Shown here: piece by piece, positions 47,788 to 59,200 of the stretch
How the letters are laid out: each line of letters opens with the position of its first letter
Position numbering within the stretch: the first letter of the stretch is position 1
Assembly (NCBI GenBank): GCA_013350335.1
Contig: CM023542.1
Coordinates: 9,864,999 to 9,928,998 of the forward strand
Origin: Chimonanthus salicifolius
Lineage: Eukaryota > Streptophyta > Magnoliopsida > Laurales > Calycanthaceae
Direction of reading: 5' to 3'
DNA length: 64,000 nt
Notes under the pieces: model-generated
Told to the model about the DNA's origin: nothing
Databases searched by the model: none
What the model saw: the letters and a program-made list of their open reading frames with translations, nothing else
Translations under genes and position numbers: made by a program

Positions 47788-47989
47788 TTTTTATGACCCG
47801 AAGGTGTCCAGGCATCTCACCTGACTAATCCTTCAGGCATGTGCACACCTCCCTACATACACACACCGGGTTCTTCGATGGGGAATAACCCCATGGGGAG
47901 TGGTCCTTCATTGGGGTGGGTCCTATATCGAACCCAAGACCCCAATCCTGAAGTCTTGCGCCCAACCATCATGCCAACCCCTTGGGGTT
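47788..47989 (-). mobile_element. tRNA-derived SINE, intact, 17-bp TSD
   Basis: 202 bp flanked by perfect duplications CACTTTCTTTCTCTATT at 47771-47787 and 47990-48006. On the minus strand, A box GGCATGATGGTTGGGCGC and B box CTTGGGTTCGATATAGG near the 5' end mark an RNA polymerase III promoter of tRNA origin, and the 3' end is A/T-rich. Degenerate relatives lie at 37130, 55843 and about 23042. Confidence 0.9.
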
Positions 47990-48424
47990 CACTTTCTTTC
48001 TCTATTGCTATGGTATAGTCAATCAGAATGAAACCAAACTAGGGTTTTACCACAAATCTCAAGTGGGAAAAACATAAAACCTAAGCTTCACATAGAAGTA
48101 AAGAACCACTGTGACAAATGAACCATAAAGCAAAAAAGAAACTCCCAGAGCTTGTCAGTAATACAGGTACAAGCCCAACTTATATGAGTATCTTCCATCA
48201 GAAAAACAATAATCGCTGATACTGCATAGCAATCACAAAAAATGTAAAAAATAAATAAGTAGTGCACAGCTCAGAGACACTATCGTTTCATGATGAGCAG
48301 GTAGTAGGGAGACAACCCTATAAGATGGCGGTGAAAAATCAAAGGTTCATAAAAATAAAATTTTCAAAGACCAAAATCAAAAGGCTAGGATGATCATATG
48401 AGTTTAAAACATCAGCAACCCCAT

Positions 48425-49182
48425 GGTTTAAGAACTAAATTGGAACTCAGTTGACTTGGCTGAGCCAACTGGATTCAGCCATCAAATCAAGTAACTTAGA
48501 AGAAACTTGACAAAAGAATGAGTTCTTTGTCTGACTCGGATGACTCACGAGTCAAACAAAAAACTTGACTGTGCCGAGTCATAAAATGGAATGGGAACAA
48601 AAGTCTTTTCATTTTAGGGACGTGGAAGTCAAGGCAATGGGAGAAGAAAAGCCCTAGTCTCATTTGACATCCAATAAATCAAGTAGAAGAAGATTGTGGG
48701 AACAAAAATGGGTGGGTGATCAGGTTTCCTCTTCTTCTTCCTTCTTTTCACCCCCTCGGCTTTTATTTTTCTGTTTGTAATTATTTTTTATTCATCTTCC
48801 CCCTTTGTCCTTGCTTTTTCTTCTTTTTTGGTTTTTCTTTTCCTCATCCAACTACCTTGTTGGGTTTTTTTTTTTTTTAAGCATCTTATCCTTTTACTTT
48901 CTTTCATTATTTTTTATTATCTTCTACTTTTTCCTCTTCCAAGATTCTTTTTGCATTTTTCTTTAATTATAATTCTCTTTTGCTTTTTGTTTTCTATTTT
49001 TCTTACTTTTTCTATTATGATTTATTTTAATATTTTCAATGTGTACATATAATAATCAATCAATATTATTTTAATAGTTCAATCCAGTCAACTTTTTAAC
49101 TCAGTCAAACTCACCCTAGTCTTCAAGTTGACTCAACTCAATGAAAATTCGAGTCAAGTTCGAGTTTTTTTAACATTGCCCA
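48425..49182. mobile_element. Probable hAT-type MITE, 758 bp
   Basis: Bounded by 8-bp duplications AACCCCAT at 48417-48424 and 49183-49190. Ends are imperfect inverted repeats rich in AACTC-GTTGACT motifs (left GGAACTCAGTTGACTTGG; right, read inward, CTCGAACTTGACTCG). The middle is pyrimidine-rich. No coding sequence. Confidence 0.5.
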
Positions 49183-49185
49183 AAC

Positions 49186-49548
49186 CCCATCATGTAGCAC
49201 CTATACTTTCAAATGGCAGGCCTACCATGTGGCCCATTTTTTATTTACAGTTTCCCTAAGAAAGAAGACCAAAGTGGTCTCCTTTTAGGGATTAAAAAAA
49301 AATAAGTGCATATTGTGCTACATGGACAGAACATAGATAAAAAGTATTATGTCAGTATAATATGGGGACCCATCATGTAGCACCTATACTTTCAAATGGT
49401 AGGCCTACCAAGCGGCCAATTTTTTATTTATAGTTTCCTAAGAAAGAAGACCAAAGTGGTCTCCTTTTAGGGATTAAAAAAAGTGCATATTGTGCTGCAT
49501 GGACAGAACATAGATAAAATAAATATTATGTCAGTATAAAATGGGGAC
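49186..49548 (+). repeat. Tandem duplication, about 182-bp unit
   Basis: Two copies, 49186-49368 and 49369-49548, both starting CCCATCATGTAGCACCTATA and ending TATGGGGAC. Identity is above 90%; differences are a few substitutions and A-run lengths. Confidence 0.9.
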
Positions 49549-51840
49549 ACGTACTTTGATTGCACAGCATGGATGATGCGGCACAAGCAAGTCTATGATA
49601 TCGAATCTCAGCGTTGGAGCCAGATAAGAGACTACCTAACAAAAGAGCCAAATAACATTCCCCATTTCAGTTGAAGTACCCGAAGCCAGAATGATTTAGT
49701 TTGTTCATCAAGTATCATTGCATTGATGAAGTAGCTAAAAAACTCTTGATTCCACAAATCCACCATGTTAAAGGATTAAATGGCATTCAATGGCAACAGG
49801 TACTTTTGAAAGAGACCAGTCAGGATTTCAACGCAAAAAGTAATATGCCATTGAAATTATTTCCAGGGTAAAGTAGCTCCATTATGGTCCATCAGTTGGA
49901 TGGCGCGCACATGCCAATTTTGTCAGTTGGCCCAATTGAATTATTGAAGAACCATCATGTTTGGTGGGGTTTTTCCTCTTTCGACAAATGACCTCATGTT
50001 TGGGGTTCTCACTGTATTTTAGTTCATCACGCACTAGAAGACCATGCTGAAGCAATTGAATTATTTAAAAAAAACCTAGGAACCATATAAAGGATCTGAT
50101 GTAGCCCACTTAATGTACTTGGATAGGTCCTACCATGTAAAGGATATAAATGCATCCAGTTGTTGGATCTTATAGGCCATCCTTTCTTGGAGCAGACTGT
50201 TAAAATGTTGGAGGTCATCCATGTAGCAGGTTCATTCTTTAGTTGTGGCATCACATGCATTATGACTTCTCTACCAAGATTATATGTTCTAGAATTTATG
50301 TTGATCTAGAGGATTAATTATTAGAGGTCCAAGGTTGCAAAATCTGTTTCCATCCAAAGATTTCATATTTCTCGGAAGACTTTCTTCTTCTTCTTTTTGT
50401 AGGAAAAGTTGATTTTATGAATAGGAATAAGAAATTGTGATGGTGGTGGTGGGCTGCAGTTACAGTATCTTGCAAGCTTTAGGGAGTGTTCCTACAAGTG
50501 GATTTCTGCTGAAAACCTATTTATGAGACCAACCTCTGTAGAGTGGGCTACAACTTGCACCATTTTGTGTCATCGTCTTTTAGGAAGAGATTTATGCCAT
50601 CAACCCATGAGATTTAATCTCAAATCCAGATATAGTATTTTCAAGTTGTGAAACAGATTGTGGGCTGCCAATCTTGGAGAAGATTTGAAAGAGGTAATTA
50701 AACAAATGTTTCTTATTCTTTATTTGATAATCATATCCTGTTTACAAGACCGGTATTGGAATGTTGTTTGTGAATAATGATGAAATATACCAAGAATTAG
50801 TCATTGGATTTTGTTAAACCAGCTATCAAATTGTGCAATTGCTTCATAAATGCAAATATTAGTCTATTCAATCTTTTCTTGAATTAGGATCAGAGCACAA
50901 AGAGATTTACCAATCCCACAAATTGCCATCCAGAAGCAGCTCCATTTGTGATCACACATGGGCAGCACACACAAGTAAATGTAATGGGTAGGCCTCATGT
51001 CGTACGCAACCTGGACACAAACCAAGACGGTCCATTCATCTTTTTTTTCTCTTGGAGAATTGACATGGATTTGTTTAAGAGAAAAGAACAGTGGAAGACA
51101 GAGGTTGTCCAAGAAGCTTGCAGCCAGAGTTAATGAAAGGAGGGAAATTTTGATGAAAATTTACAACCCTGTAAGCCTCCCCCCTTCACCATTAAGCCAC
51201 ATAGCGTCCCTAGAGAATTAAATGTTGCTATAAAAGCCGTTGAAGCTTTATATTGAAATATTATTTTGTTGCTCTCCTTCCGAAGACACCAAGCCATGTC
51301 AAACCATGCAATATTCTATAGACTTGACCTACCTTATTGAGAGGACCATATCCCCAGCCATCCATAAGGATATAAAAATTCCTCACCATCACCCAAGACA
51401 GAAAACAGTTGGAAGAAAAATGCCTAAATAGGAAGAATGTACAGGTAATGCACAAAAACGTGATCTACCAACTCTTCTTTGGCCAAAATAAAGGGAATAA
51501 GCATTCAAGTCTAGAGGGAGTATTTTGTTAGATGTAACCATCAAACAAAAATAAATAAAAAACCTTAACTTTGGGTGGTGGAAATGATTTTAAAAAAGAT
51601 TCTAATTCAAATTGATTGGTGGAATTGGGTGGATCAAGGAATATAGACACACTCAAAGATAAGTAACACGCATCTTAATATCATCATCATCATACTCATT
51701 ATCATATGTATATTATCCATCTATTTGAGATTAGCTTTTCAAATTTTACCCTACTATTTTACATTATCATGAACCATAATGTTCATCACTGCACAATCTA
51801 TCATTCTTTCTTCCAAATTTTCAATAGTCTCCCTTTCTTT
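49549..51840. other. No recognisable gene
   Basis: Short ORFs on both strands (for example 50027-50260 minus, 50997-51221 plus) show no domain. No terminal repeats recognised. Confidence 0.45.
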
Positions 51841-51849
51841 AAACCTTCA

Positions 51850-53760
51850 ATCTGTAAATTCTCAACTCTGCATACTGGAGCCGTCTCTAGTCTTCTATTG
51901 ACATCATCAACTACCTTCAATGACGTTTCTCTCATTGTCATAACTTGGTCATGTTCTCCTTTCTTCATTTCCCATAAAGCATTGCGGGTTTGATGTGTGT
52001 TTTTTATAAAACTATCCTTTAAACTAAATATGACTCTTTTATCATGTAATACTCCACTAGTTTGTCAACATTTTGCTAATCTACCACCATTGTACTAGTA
52101 TATCTAAATCAAATCCTCCATTAAACTCTACCATTGAGCCTAAGTACATAAACTTATGACAATGCAACACTAAGTTATTTTTACTTTTAATTAGATTGTC
52201 CTTCCTATCTTCTATTCTACTAGAGTACCACTCCATATATTTGGTCATTGTTCTCATAATTTTTAACTATTATTTAATGGACATGTCTGGCAGACACTCG
52301 AGCTAAGTTCTGATGGGCCATGTTAAGTGATGGGCCCCATCTGATAATCACAAAAATTATATGGATGGATAGATTATCATAAGGACTATCATACTGTCAA
52401 AAATAGGATTTATTGAATTATGTTAGCCTTTAATTTTTTAAGATTAAAATGAATCATTGGATAAATATTTTGACCTATAATAATTAATCCAACAGTGAGG
52501 ACACATCAATACAAATTATAAATGGTTGGATTTAAGTTTCAGAAAAAAAAAAACTCATAACAGACTAGATTTAATATTGAGTGGGTCCCATGTGTGGCCT
52601 CTGCATCTGGGCGTCAAAAACAGCAAGGCATTCTATAGTTGCGCCCTTATTTAATTAATGTTTTGTTTCATTAATTACTACTATATCATTTATGAGTAGC
52701 AAACACCATGACACCTCATCTTGGATTTCTAGAGCTATATTATCCATAATTAAAACAAATAACTATGGGATCAAAAAAAAATCTTTGGAATCCTATTCCA
52801 ACTAGAAACTCTTCCGTCTTAGCACATATTATCTAAAATTGGTGGTTGCTTCTTCATACATATCCTATATAATATCCATGAACAAGACAAGAATGCATTT
52901 ATTTTTCAACATTTGCCATATCAATTTCCATGATATCCTATCATAATCCTTTTCTAAGTTGATAAAACCATTTGTAGGTTCTTCCTACTCCCTAAATTTC
53001 TCCATGAGTTGTCTTAATATAAAGATAGCTTCAGTTGTAGATCTACCTAGCATAAATCCAAATTGATTCTCTGGGATGTACAACTCCAATCTTAGAAGGA
53101 CCTATATTACCCTCTCTCACAGCTTTATAGTGTGACTCATGAGTTTATTTTTTTCAAATGGGTGACTCATGAGTTTATTACCACGATAATTTGCATAATT
53201 TTAAATATCTCCTATATTCTTATAGAAAGATACTACCATACTTTTGCGCCACTTGTCGGGGCATTCTTCTCAAGATTAAAATTCTATTGAACAATCAGGT
53301 TAACCAACACATCCTAGCTTCACCCAGTACAAATCTCAATAGGAGTACCATCAGGCCCAAACATTCTATGTTTCATCCTCTTTTTCAATGCTAGTTTTAC
53401 TTTAGTTTCTGAAATTTTGTTCGCCACCCCCCTCATTTGCTATCTCTTCCACATAAACTTCACTTCCAAATTCCTTTAAAAATAAGTTTCCAGTCTAAGC
53501 TTTATTTTTTTATCTTTAACCAAAACCATGTAGTTTTCTCTTACATGATCAAGATATCTACTTCTTCCATCTCTTATCTTAGCAAGCTTGTAAGTTCTCT
53601 TTTCTCTTTCCTTAGTTCTTAATTGAAAATATAAGTCATCATAAGCTGTGCATTTAGCTTTACGTAAGGCTTTGTTGACGACTCTCATGATATCTTATAA
53701 CTAATTCATGTCTGTTTCAAGGTAATTATAAGTAACACATCTAATTTGAATGTCAACCAG
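51850..53760 (-). pseudogene. RTE-type LINE reverse transcriptase relic
   Basis: On the minus strand, pieces follow the order of plant RTE-like LINE ORFs. First is a linker, KAKCTAYDDLYFQLRTKE and RTYKLAKIRDGRSR (about 53480-53690). Reverse transcriptase parts follow: ENQFGFMLGRSTTEAIFILR (about 53010-53075), then a decayed LEKxYDR block and a block DEVSWCLLLINDIVVINET, where the catalytic ADD is lost. C-terminal parts FMYLGSM and FMGNEE lie near 52000-52170. Many stops and frameshifts. About 370 bp of unrelated sequence (about 52265-52640) splits it after the active-site block. No 3' tail or duplications identified. Confidence 0.75.
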
Positions 53761-54839
53761 GGAGAATTTACATTTTCTTTTTTTCCCACTTGCCTCCAAC
53801 CTATTTTTTTCTACATCCGGCCAACCAAACAATGGGACCCTTCTTGATTTGTTTGGCCAAAAGCCCAAAATACACAAATGATCATTCCAACCCTTAATTT
53901 TTGGATTTCTTCTCTCTCTCTCACCCCCCCCCCCTCCCCCTCTTCTTTTGGGGGTGGGGGGATGTTATGTGCACCACTCTTGCATTTTTTGACCGTTCAA
54001 ATGCTGATGAATAACTATTTTTTATTTAAAAGAAAGGCATGCCCCAAAACTCACCCCTTTTTTGGAATTTTTGTGGAATATTTTTTTACTAACTGATCTT
54101 GATCAGGCACGTGACTCTCACTTCTTCAGTGAGCCTCTAGAAAAATAAAACGGAAAGACAAAAACACTTTGCGGACTACCGTATAAAGGACGAACACTAT
54201 TACAGAAAATATATACCTCCGACTCTAATTTGGCTGGGGTCCACAGAACCATGAACTCTTATTGTAACACCGTAACCACAGTAAAGTGTTGGATTTTCCA
54301 GAAATAAGAGAAATCAGATGTATCTTTGTTGCTTTACACTTTACTGGGAAGGAGGTTTCCAACAATCCCCCAATTTTCCTAGGAAAGCATCATTCACGGG
54401 TGCGTTTAGGATTAAAAAAAAAACTGCAGGAAAATCGCCAACTTAGAAAGATTTTTCCTAAGAAAGAACTTTACTACAATACCAGAATTTTTCTCAGAAA
54501 GCATTTCGTACAAGGTGGGATATTTTTTTAAAAGAAGAAGAAGAAGACGAAGAAGGAGAGTACTACATTAGGAAATTCCCAATCTTGGGGTAAAGAATTT
54601 CCTACGTGGAGCAGGAAATTTTTTATAAAAAGTGAAAAGTGAACTTTTATAGGAAATTCACCAACTTAGAAAACATTTTCCAGGGGAAATGCTTTCCAAA
54701 GTCCCCAATTATCCTAGGGAAGCATTTCAAACGTGGGTTCAGGGAATTTTTATAAAATAATAATAAAATTCATAGAGGATTCGCCAACTTAGAAAAAAAA
54801 AATCCTACGAAAATTTTACAGAACAAGCGTAATCAGCCA
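53761..54839. other. Intergenic, with a C-run/G-run inverted pair
   Basis: At 53923-53962 a run of about 12 C and then CCCCC is followed after 10 bases by GGGGGTGGGGGG on the same strand, able to form a hairpin. The rest is covered by the repeat at 54350-54830 or is unremarkable. Confidence 0.5.
54350..54830. repeat. Imperfect tandem repeats around CCAACTTAGAAA
   Basis: CGCCAACTTAGAAA or CACCAACTTAGAAA recurs near 54437, 54660 and 54786. TCCTAGG(G/A)AAGCAT recurs near 54379 and 54711, with AGGAAA(A)TT(T)-type spacers. Units are irregular. This may be intron sequence of the adjacent minus-strand transcription unit. Confidence 0.5.
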
Positions 54840-54844
54840 ATTAC

Positions 54845-55200
54845 CTTTTCCCGATGAAACGGTCGATGCAGGGAAAATCGGCATTCGAGCCAAACGCCAT
54901 ATATTTCTGAGCGAAGGAAATCAAGCGTTTACGTGCAAAAAGAATTACATCAGTTTTTCCATAAATCCGAGATATCTGCGAAAACAAAAGAGAGTAAAAA
55001 TGGGTCTTACACTTTCTTTTTCCAAAAATTGGGGGAGTATAAATGTGAGAAGAAGGATATGCAGAGACTTACAGTAAAAATGAAGGATTCCACTGTTTGG
55101 ATAATCGAATTTTTAATTTTTCAGATGATTGGGGTTGGAGTTGCAGAGATAGAAGAGGAAGAAGGAGAAGGGAGGGGGGAAATTTTTTTCTTAGGGTTTG
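54845..55200 (-). CDS. Probable 5' end of an unidentified gene (UTR exon, intron, first coding exon)
   Basis: On the minus strand a pyrimidine-rich leader (from about 55200 to 55073) ends in a strong donor, GTAAGT. A 97-bp intron (55072-54976) ends in TTTTCGCAG. The second exon carries a five-codon upstream ORF, then an ATG at 54900 opening MAFGSNADFPCIDRFIGK. A donor GTAATT follows at 54844. No later exon was recognised leftward, where repeats and a LINE relic lie, so this may be a truncated gene or one with very distant exons. The protein is not recognised. Promoter motifs upstream support real transcription. Confidence 0.35.
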
Positions 55201-55359
55201 GTGGTCCGATGGACTACCTTCTCTTTTTCTTATCGTTTATGTTGTATCTGAAAAATGACATATGCTTCGCACGTGAGAGAGATGAAGAATGGGAAGTTTG
55301 TTTCGGGCTGTGTTTGGACTTCGGACGAAGACGTTTTACACGAGTCAGATCTGACGTCA
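55191..55359 (-). promoter_or_regulatory. Telo box, G-box and palindromic TGACGTCA
   Basis: AAACCCTAA (minus strand) at 55191-55199, CACGTG at 55270-55275 and TGACGTCA at 55352-55359. All lie upstream of the leader described at 54845-55200. The G-box and TGACGTCA are classic bZIP sites; the telo box marks growth-related plant genes. Confidence 0.5.
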
Positions 55360-55538
55360 TTCACGGCATTTTTCAGATAGTTTATTTTATTTCATTCTTT
55401 AAAGGATAAATGATCCACATTTCTAAACCCATATTTCTCTCTAAATTTTGTCGGCTATTGAGTCTTGACTTCACTGTTGAAGAACGAATACGAAAATAAT
55501 TAATTAAACATTTTATAAAATTTATTACAATTACTTTA

Positions 55539-55707
55539 GGAAAATGATTTTTGCACCCTATCTTTGACCCATCGCACCCTTTTATGTGAAATTTCGATTT
55601 TGTCCAAACTCAAATTTTCTCTTTTCTCTTTCTTTCCTTCCGTTTTTTAGCAAAATCGAAATTTCATATAGGATGAGTTTTACAATGGGGTGCAAAAATT
55701 ATTTTCC
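55539..55707. mobile_element. Small foldback MITE, 169 bp
   Basis: Inverted repeats GGAAAATNATTTTTGCACCC at both ends, plus an inner inverted pair (GAAATTTCGATTTTG / CAAAATCGAAATTTC). Much of the unit can fold on itself. No clear target duplication. Confidence 0.65.
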
Positions 55708-55842
55708 TTTTATTTAACTATTTAATTGTGGGCTAAATAATACGATAGAATTTAATCAGAGGCATGCATATAAATTTATGTAAAAAGTTGATGAAAAACT
55801 TAGAGATTTTATAAATAGATGAATTCTCTAAATGGTTGTGAT

Positions 55843-56011
55843 TTTTTTTAATACCAAGTTGTTCAAGTCTTTAAAGCACTCAAAGTAATTCTTAGGGCAT
55901 GTGCAAACCTCCTTACTCACATATTGGATAATTCTACAGGGAGTGGCCTTAAGAGTAAAATGAAAATCGAACTTAGGACTCTCACTTCTTAAAACAGGTT
56001 CCTTCCTGGCC
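55843..56011 (-). mobile_element. tRNA-derived SINE, degenerate
   Basis: On the minus strand: a GGCCAGGAAGGAACCTG start, a B-box-like CCTAAGTTCGATTTTC, a GGCCACTCCCTGTAGAAT segment, GAGGTTTGCACATG as in the 47788 copy, and a terminal A-run near 55843. It lies immediately left of the LINE 3' end. Confidence 0.6.
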
Positions 56012-56229
56012 ATCACTCATAGGTATTTTTTTTTTCTCAACGGTGACAATAGAAATTATATTATAAGATCGAAGGTAAATAAAATAAAAGAGAAGAGGTC
56101 TAACAAGATTTAGACCCGAAACATAAAAACAAAAAGAGAAATAAAAGAAAAGATGAGAACATCATGAGAAAGCCAAAACACTAAAACAACAAGCTCCTCC
56201 AATCTCAAAGGAAAAACATGCCAGAGGAG

Positions 56230-59200
56230 AGGCCAGTGACATCAAACTTGGCAAAAAAGTCTGCCACCCCATTTGTTGTTCGACCGATCTGTAAGAAGGA
56301 AATATCTATCCCTGAAACCATCTCCCTAATTTCCCTAACTACAGTGATCAGTCTCCAAGGTGGGCGCTTGTGTCCCATTGCCTACTTGATTGCATTTGTC
56401 GAATCCCCCTCAATAATGAGTTTTCCTTCACCGAAAGATTTTCAGGTGACCAAAACTTTTCTAATGCTAAGGATTTCTGCCTCGTAGGAGTCTCTGATTC
56501 CCACCGACTCAATGAAGACGATGGAAGTGGAACCCTCGTGATCTCTCAACACCCCGCCAATCCCAACAGGACCAGGTTTCCCTCTTACTGCCCCATCTAA
56601 CTTCATGACATTTTGATCTGAGGCCTCCAAAGCTCTTTGATCTTCACTTTCCTTTTAAGCTCGTTTCATGCATTCCCCCCAAGAAGATAACAACTCAGTG
56701 AGTCTGATACCTTTAAACTCACTACTAGGAAGAAGCCAAATGCAAAGTCTCCATTTTGCAACTTGAAAAAGGTCATCCATATTTGTTGATTTATCTTCGA
56801 AAATTTTAAAGTTTCTTTCTTTCCAAATGGACTATAAAATGACAGCTGGGATGGTGTTCCAAGCAAGTTTAAGCCTTGGAATTAGCCTAGATATGAACCA
56901 CGATTCCAAAGATCCGACACAGGTTCTATAAAAAACCCAAGGAACCTTGAATAAATTGGCAAAGTTGTTCCAAAGGTAACGAGCCAAAGGACAATGCAGA
57001 ACAAGATGATCAACATCTTCTTCCTCAGTCTCGCAAATGGGGCAAATTGGATCCTCCTCTTTGTATAATAAACCTCTCATTTTAAGTGCCATTCTAGTTA
57101 AAACCCTCCCTTTAAGAAAGCACCAAACAAAAATTTGGACTCGGGGGGGCGGGGGGGGGCGGCGCCAATCCAGTCCATGCTATATTGGAAAAAGGAGCTT
57201 CAATGGGCGACGTTGAAGGACCAAATCAATCAAGACTTTGACAGAGAAATTACCCGAAGAGTCCCCAGTCCAGATCAAATCGTCCTCCTCGTTTGGAGAG
57301 ATAGGGAACTCCCCTAACTGGCCTAAAAGATCCAATTTGCTAACTTCTTCAAAAGACCGAAGAGCTCTTCTAAAATCCAACTGCCAAGAAACCGAATGAT
57401 TCTCAATCTTATAGCCATTTTGAACCTTCCCAGTAATCCTGTAAAGTCTTGGGAACACGTCTTTCAGGGGCCTCTCTCCAAGCTAAAGATCTTTCCAAAA
57501 CAAAGTGCTATCCCCTTTTCCTACCAATAGTCTCGAGTTAGCCTTAAAGATGTTTCCAATCTCCTCTCCACCTGTTCCTAACCTCCACCAAACTTTGATC
57601 ATCAGTTGACCCTTTCTTTTCCACTTTGTCGCTAAGTAGCCAACCGTTGATATCCTCCAACCCATATAAGGCTGATAACACACGAACCCACAAGGACATC
57701 CCGTTCTCTTCCAAATCTCCAAGCCCATTGGCACAGAAGAGCATGATTCCTTAACCTTAGAGATGTTAATACAATACCCCTTTAGGTTTAGGTTTGATTA
57801 AATCTGACCAGGCAACCAAATGAACCTTTTTTTTTGTTTCTTTATCTCCCCAAAGAAAATTTCTAAAAAGCCGCTTAGTTCTCTTCACCACACCCATAGG
57901 CATTTCGAAAAAAAACAGATAGTAAGCTGAGAGATTCATCAGCACTGATTTAATTAGAGTGACCCGCCCCCCAAGAGAAAGATAATTTCTCCCCCAACTA
58001 GCCAACCTTCTTTCCACTTTTTCAATAACCGGAGACCAAAAAGATTTGTTTCTTGGGTTTCCACCCACCGATACACCCAGGTAAGTAAAGGGGAGCTTAC
58101 CAAGACTGCAACCAGTAACATCTGCAAGCTCCTTGAGGCGGTCATCATCTAAATTTATTCTGACAATAGTACTTTTGTTCAGATTGATTCTCAGACCCGA
58201 AACAAGTTCAAAACATCTTAAAATTGCTTTATAACCCAATAACTCCTGGCGGGTTGGATCACAGAAGAACAAAGTATCGTATGCAAATTGTAAGTGGGTA
58301 ACTGTAGGACCAATCAGAGCCACTTTGAAACCAGTTACTACTCCCATCTCTCTTGATTTTTCCACTAATTTGTTCAGGCTTTCCCCAACTAAAGTGAAAA
58401 TGAAGGGAGATAGTGGATCTCCTTGCCTTAAGCCCCTGTTAGCCTGAATAGGATCGGTTGGAGAGCCGTTAACCAAGATGGAGTAAGAAAATCTTCAATG
58501 CAAGCTTTCATCCATTTACACCACCGATTCCCGAAGCCCATTCTGTTGAAGAGGTAATTCATGAAAGACCAATCCACAAAGTCATAAGCCTTCTCCATAT
58601 CAATTTTAAACAAGAGGCCAGGCTTCTTTTCTTTACGTCTCATGTGGACGAGTTCGTTGGCAACTAAGACCCCGTCTAAAATTTATTTATCCTCAACAAA
58701 CGCTCCTTGAGATTCACCAATGATATCATGCAAAGCTTTTTCAATCTCTCCACAAGCACCTTAGCAAGGAGCTTATAAACACATCCGATAAGGCTGATTG
58801 GACGATAGTGGAAAAGATCAGTCGGGCCCTCTCTCTTCAGAATAAGGGAAATAAAGGCCTTCTTCAACCGATTATTGATAATACTATTGCGGTGAAATTC
58901 CTTGAAGAGTTTATGAAAATCCGCACAAACAGTGTCTTAACAGGCTTTGATAAAGTTAAAATTAAAACCATCCGGACCTGGAGCCTTATCCCCACCAAGA
59001 TCCACTAAAGCAGCTTTGATTTCGTCAACAAAAAACTCAGCTTCCAACTGAAAAGCGATCTCGTTACTGATCCTCCTAAACTCAATGCCGTCCAACGTAG
59101 GTCTAAGGGAACCAAAACTGGACAAAGAGGTGGAAGAAAGCTTAGCAAAAGGAGATCTAAGATCACTGGGCTCCTGGTCAAGTAATAACTTAAAACTGGA

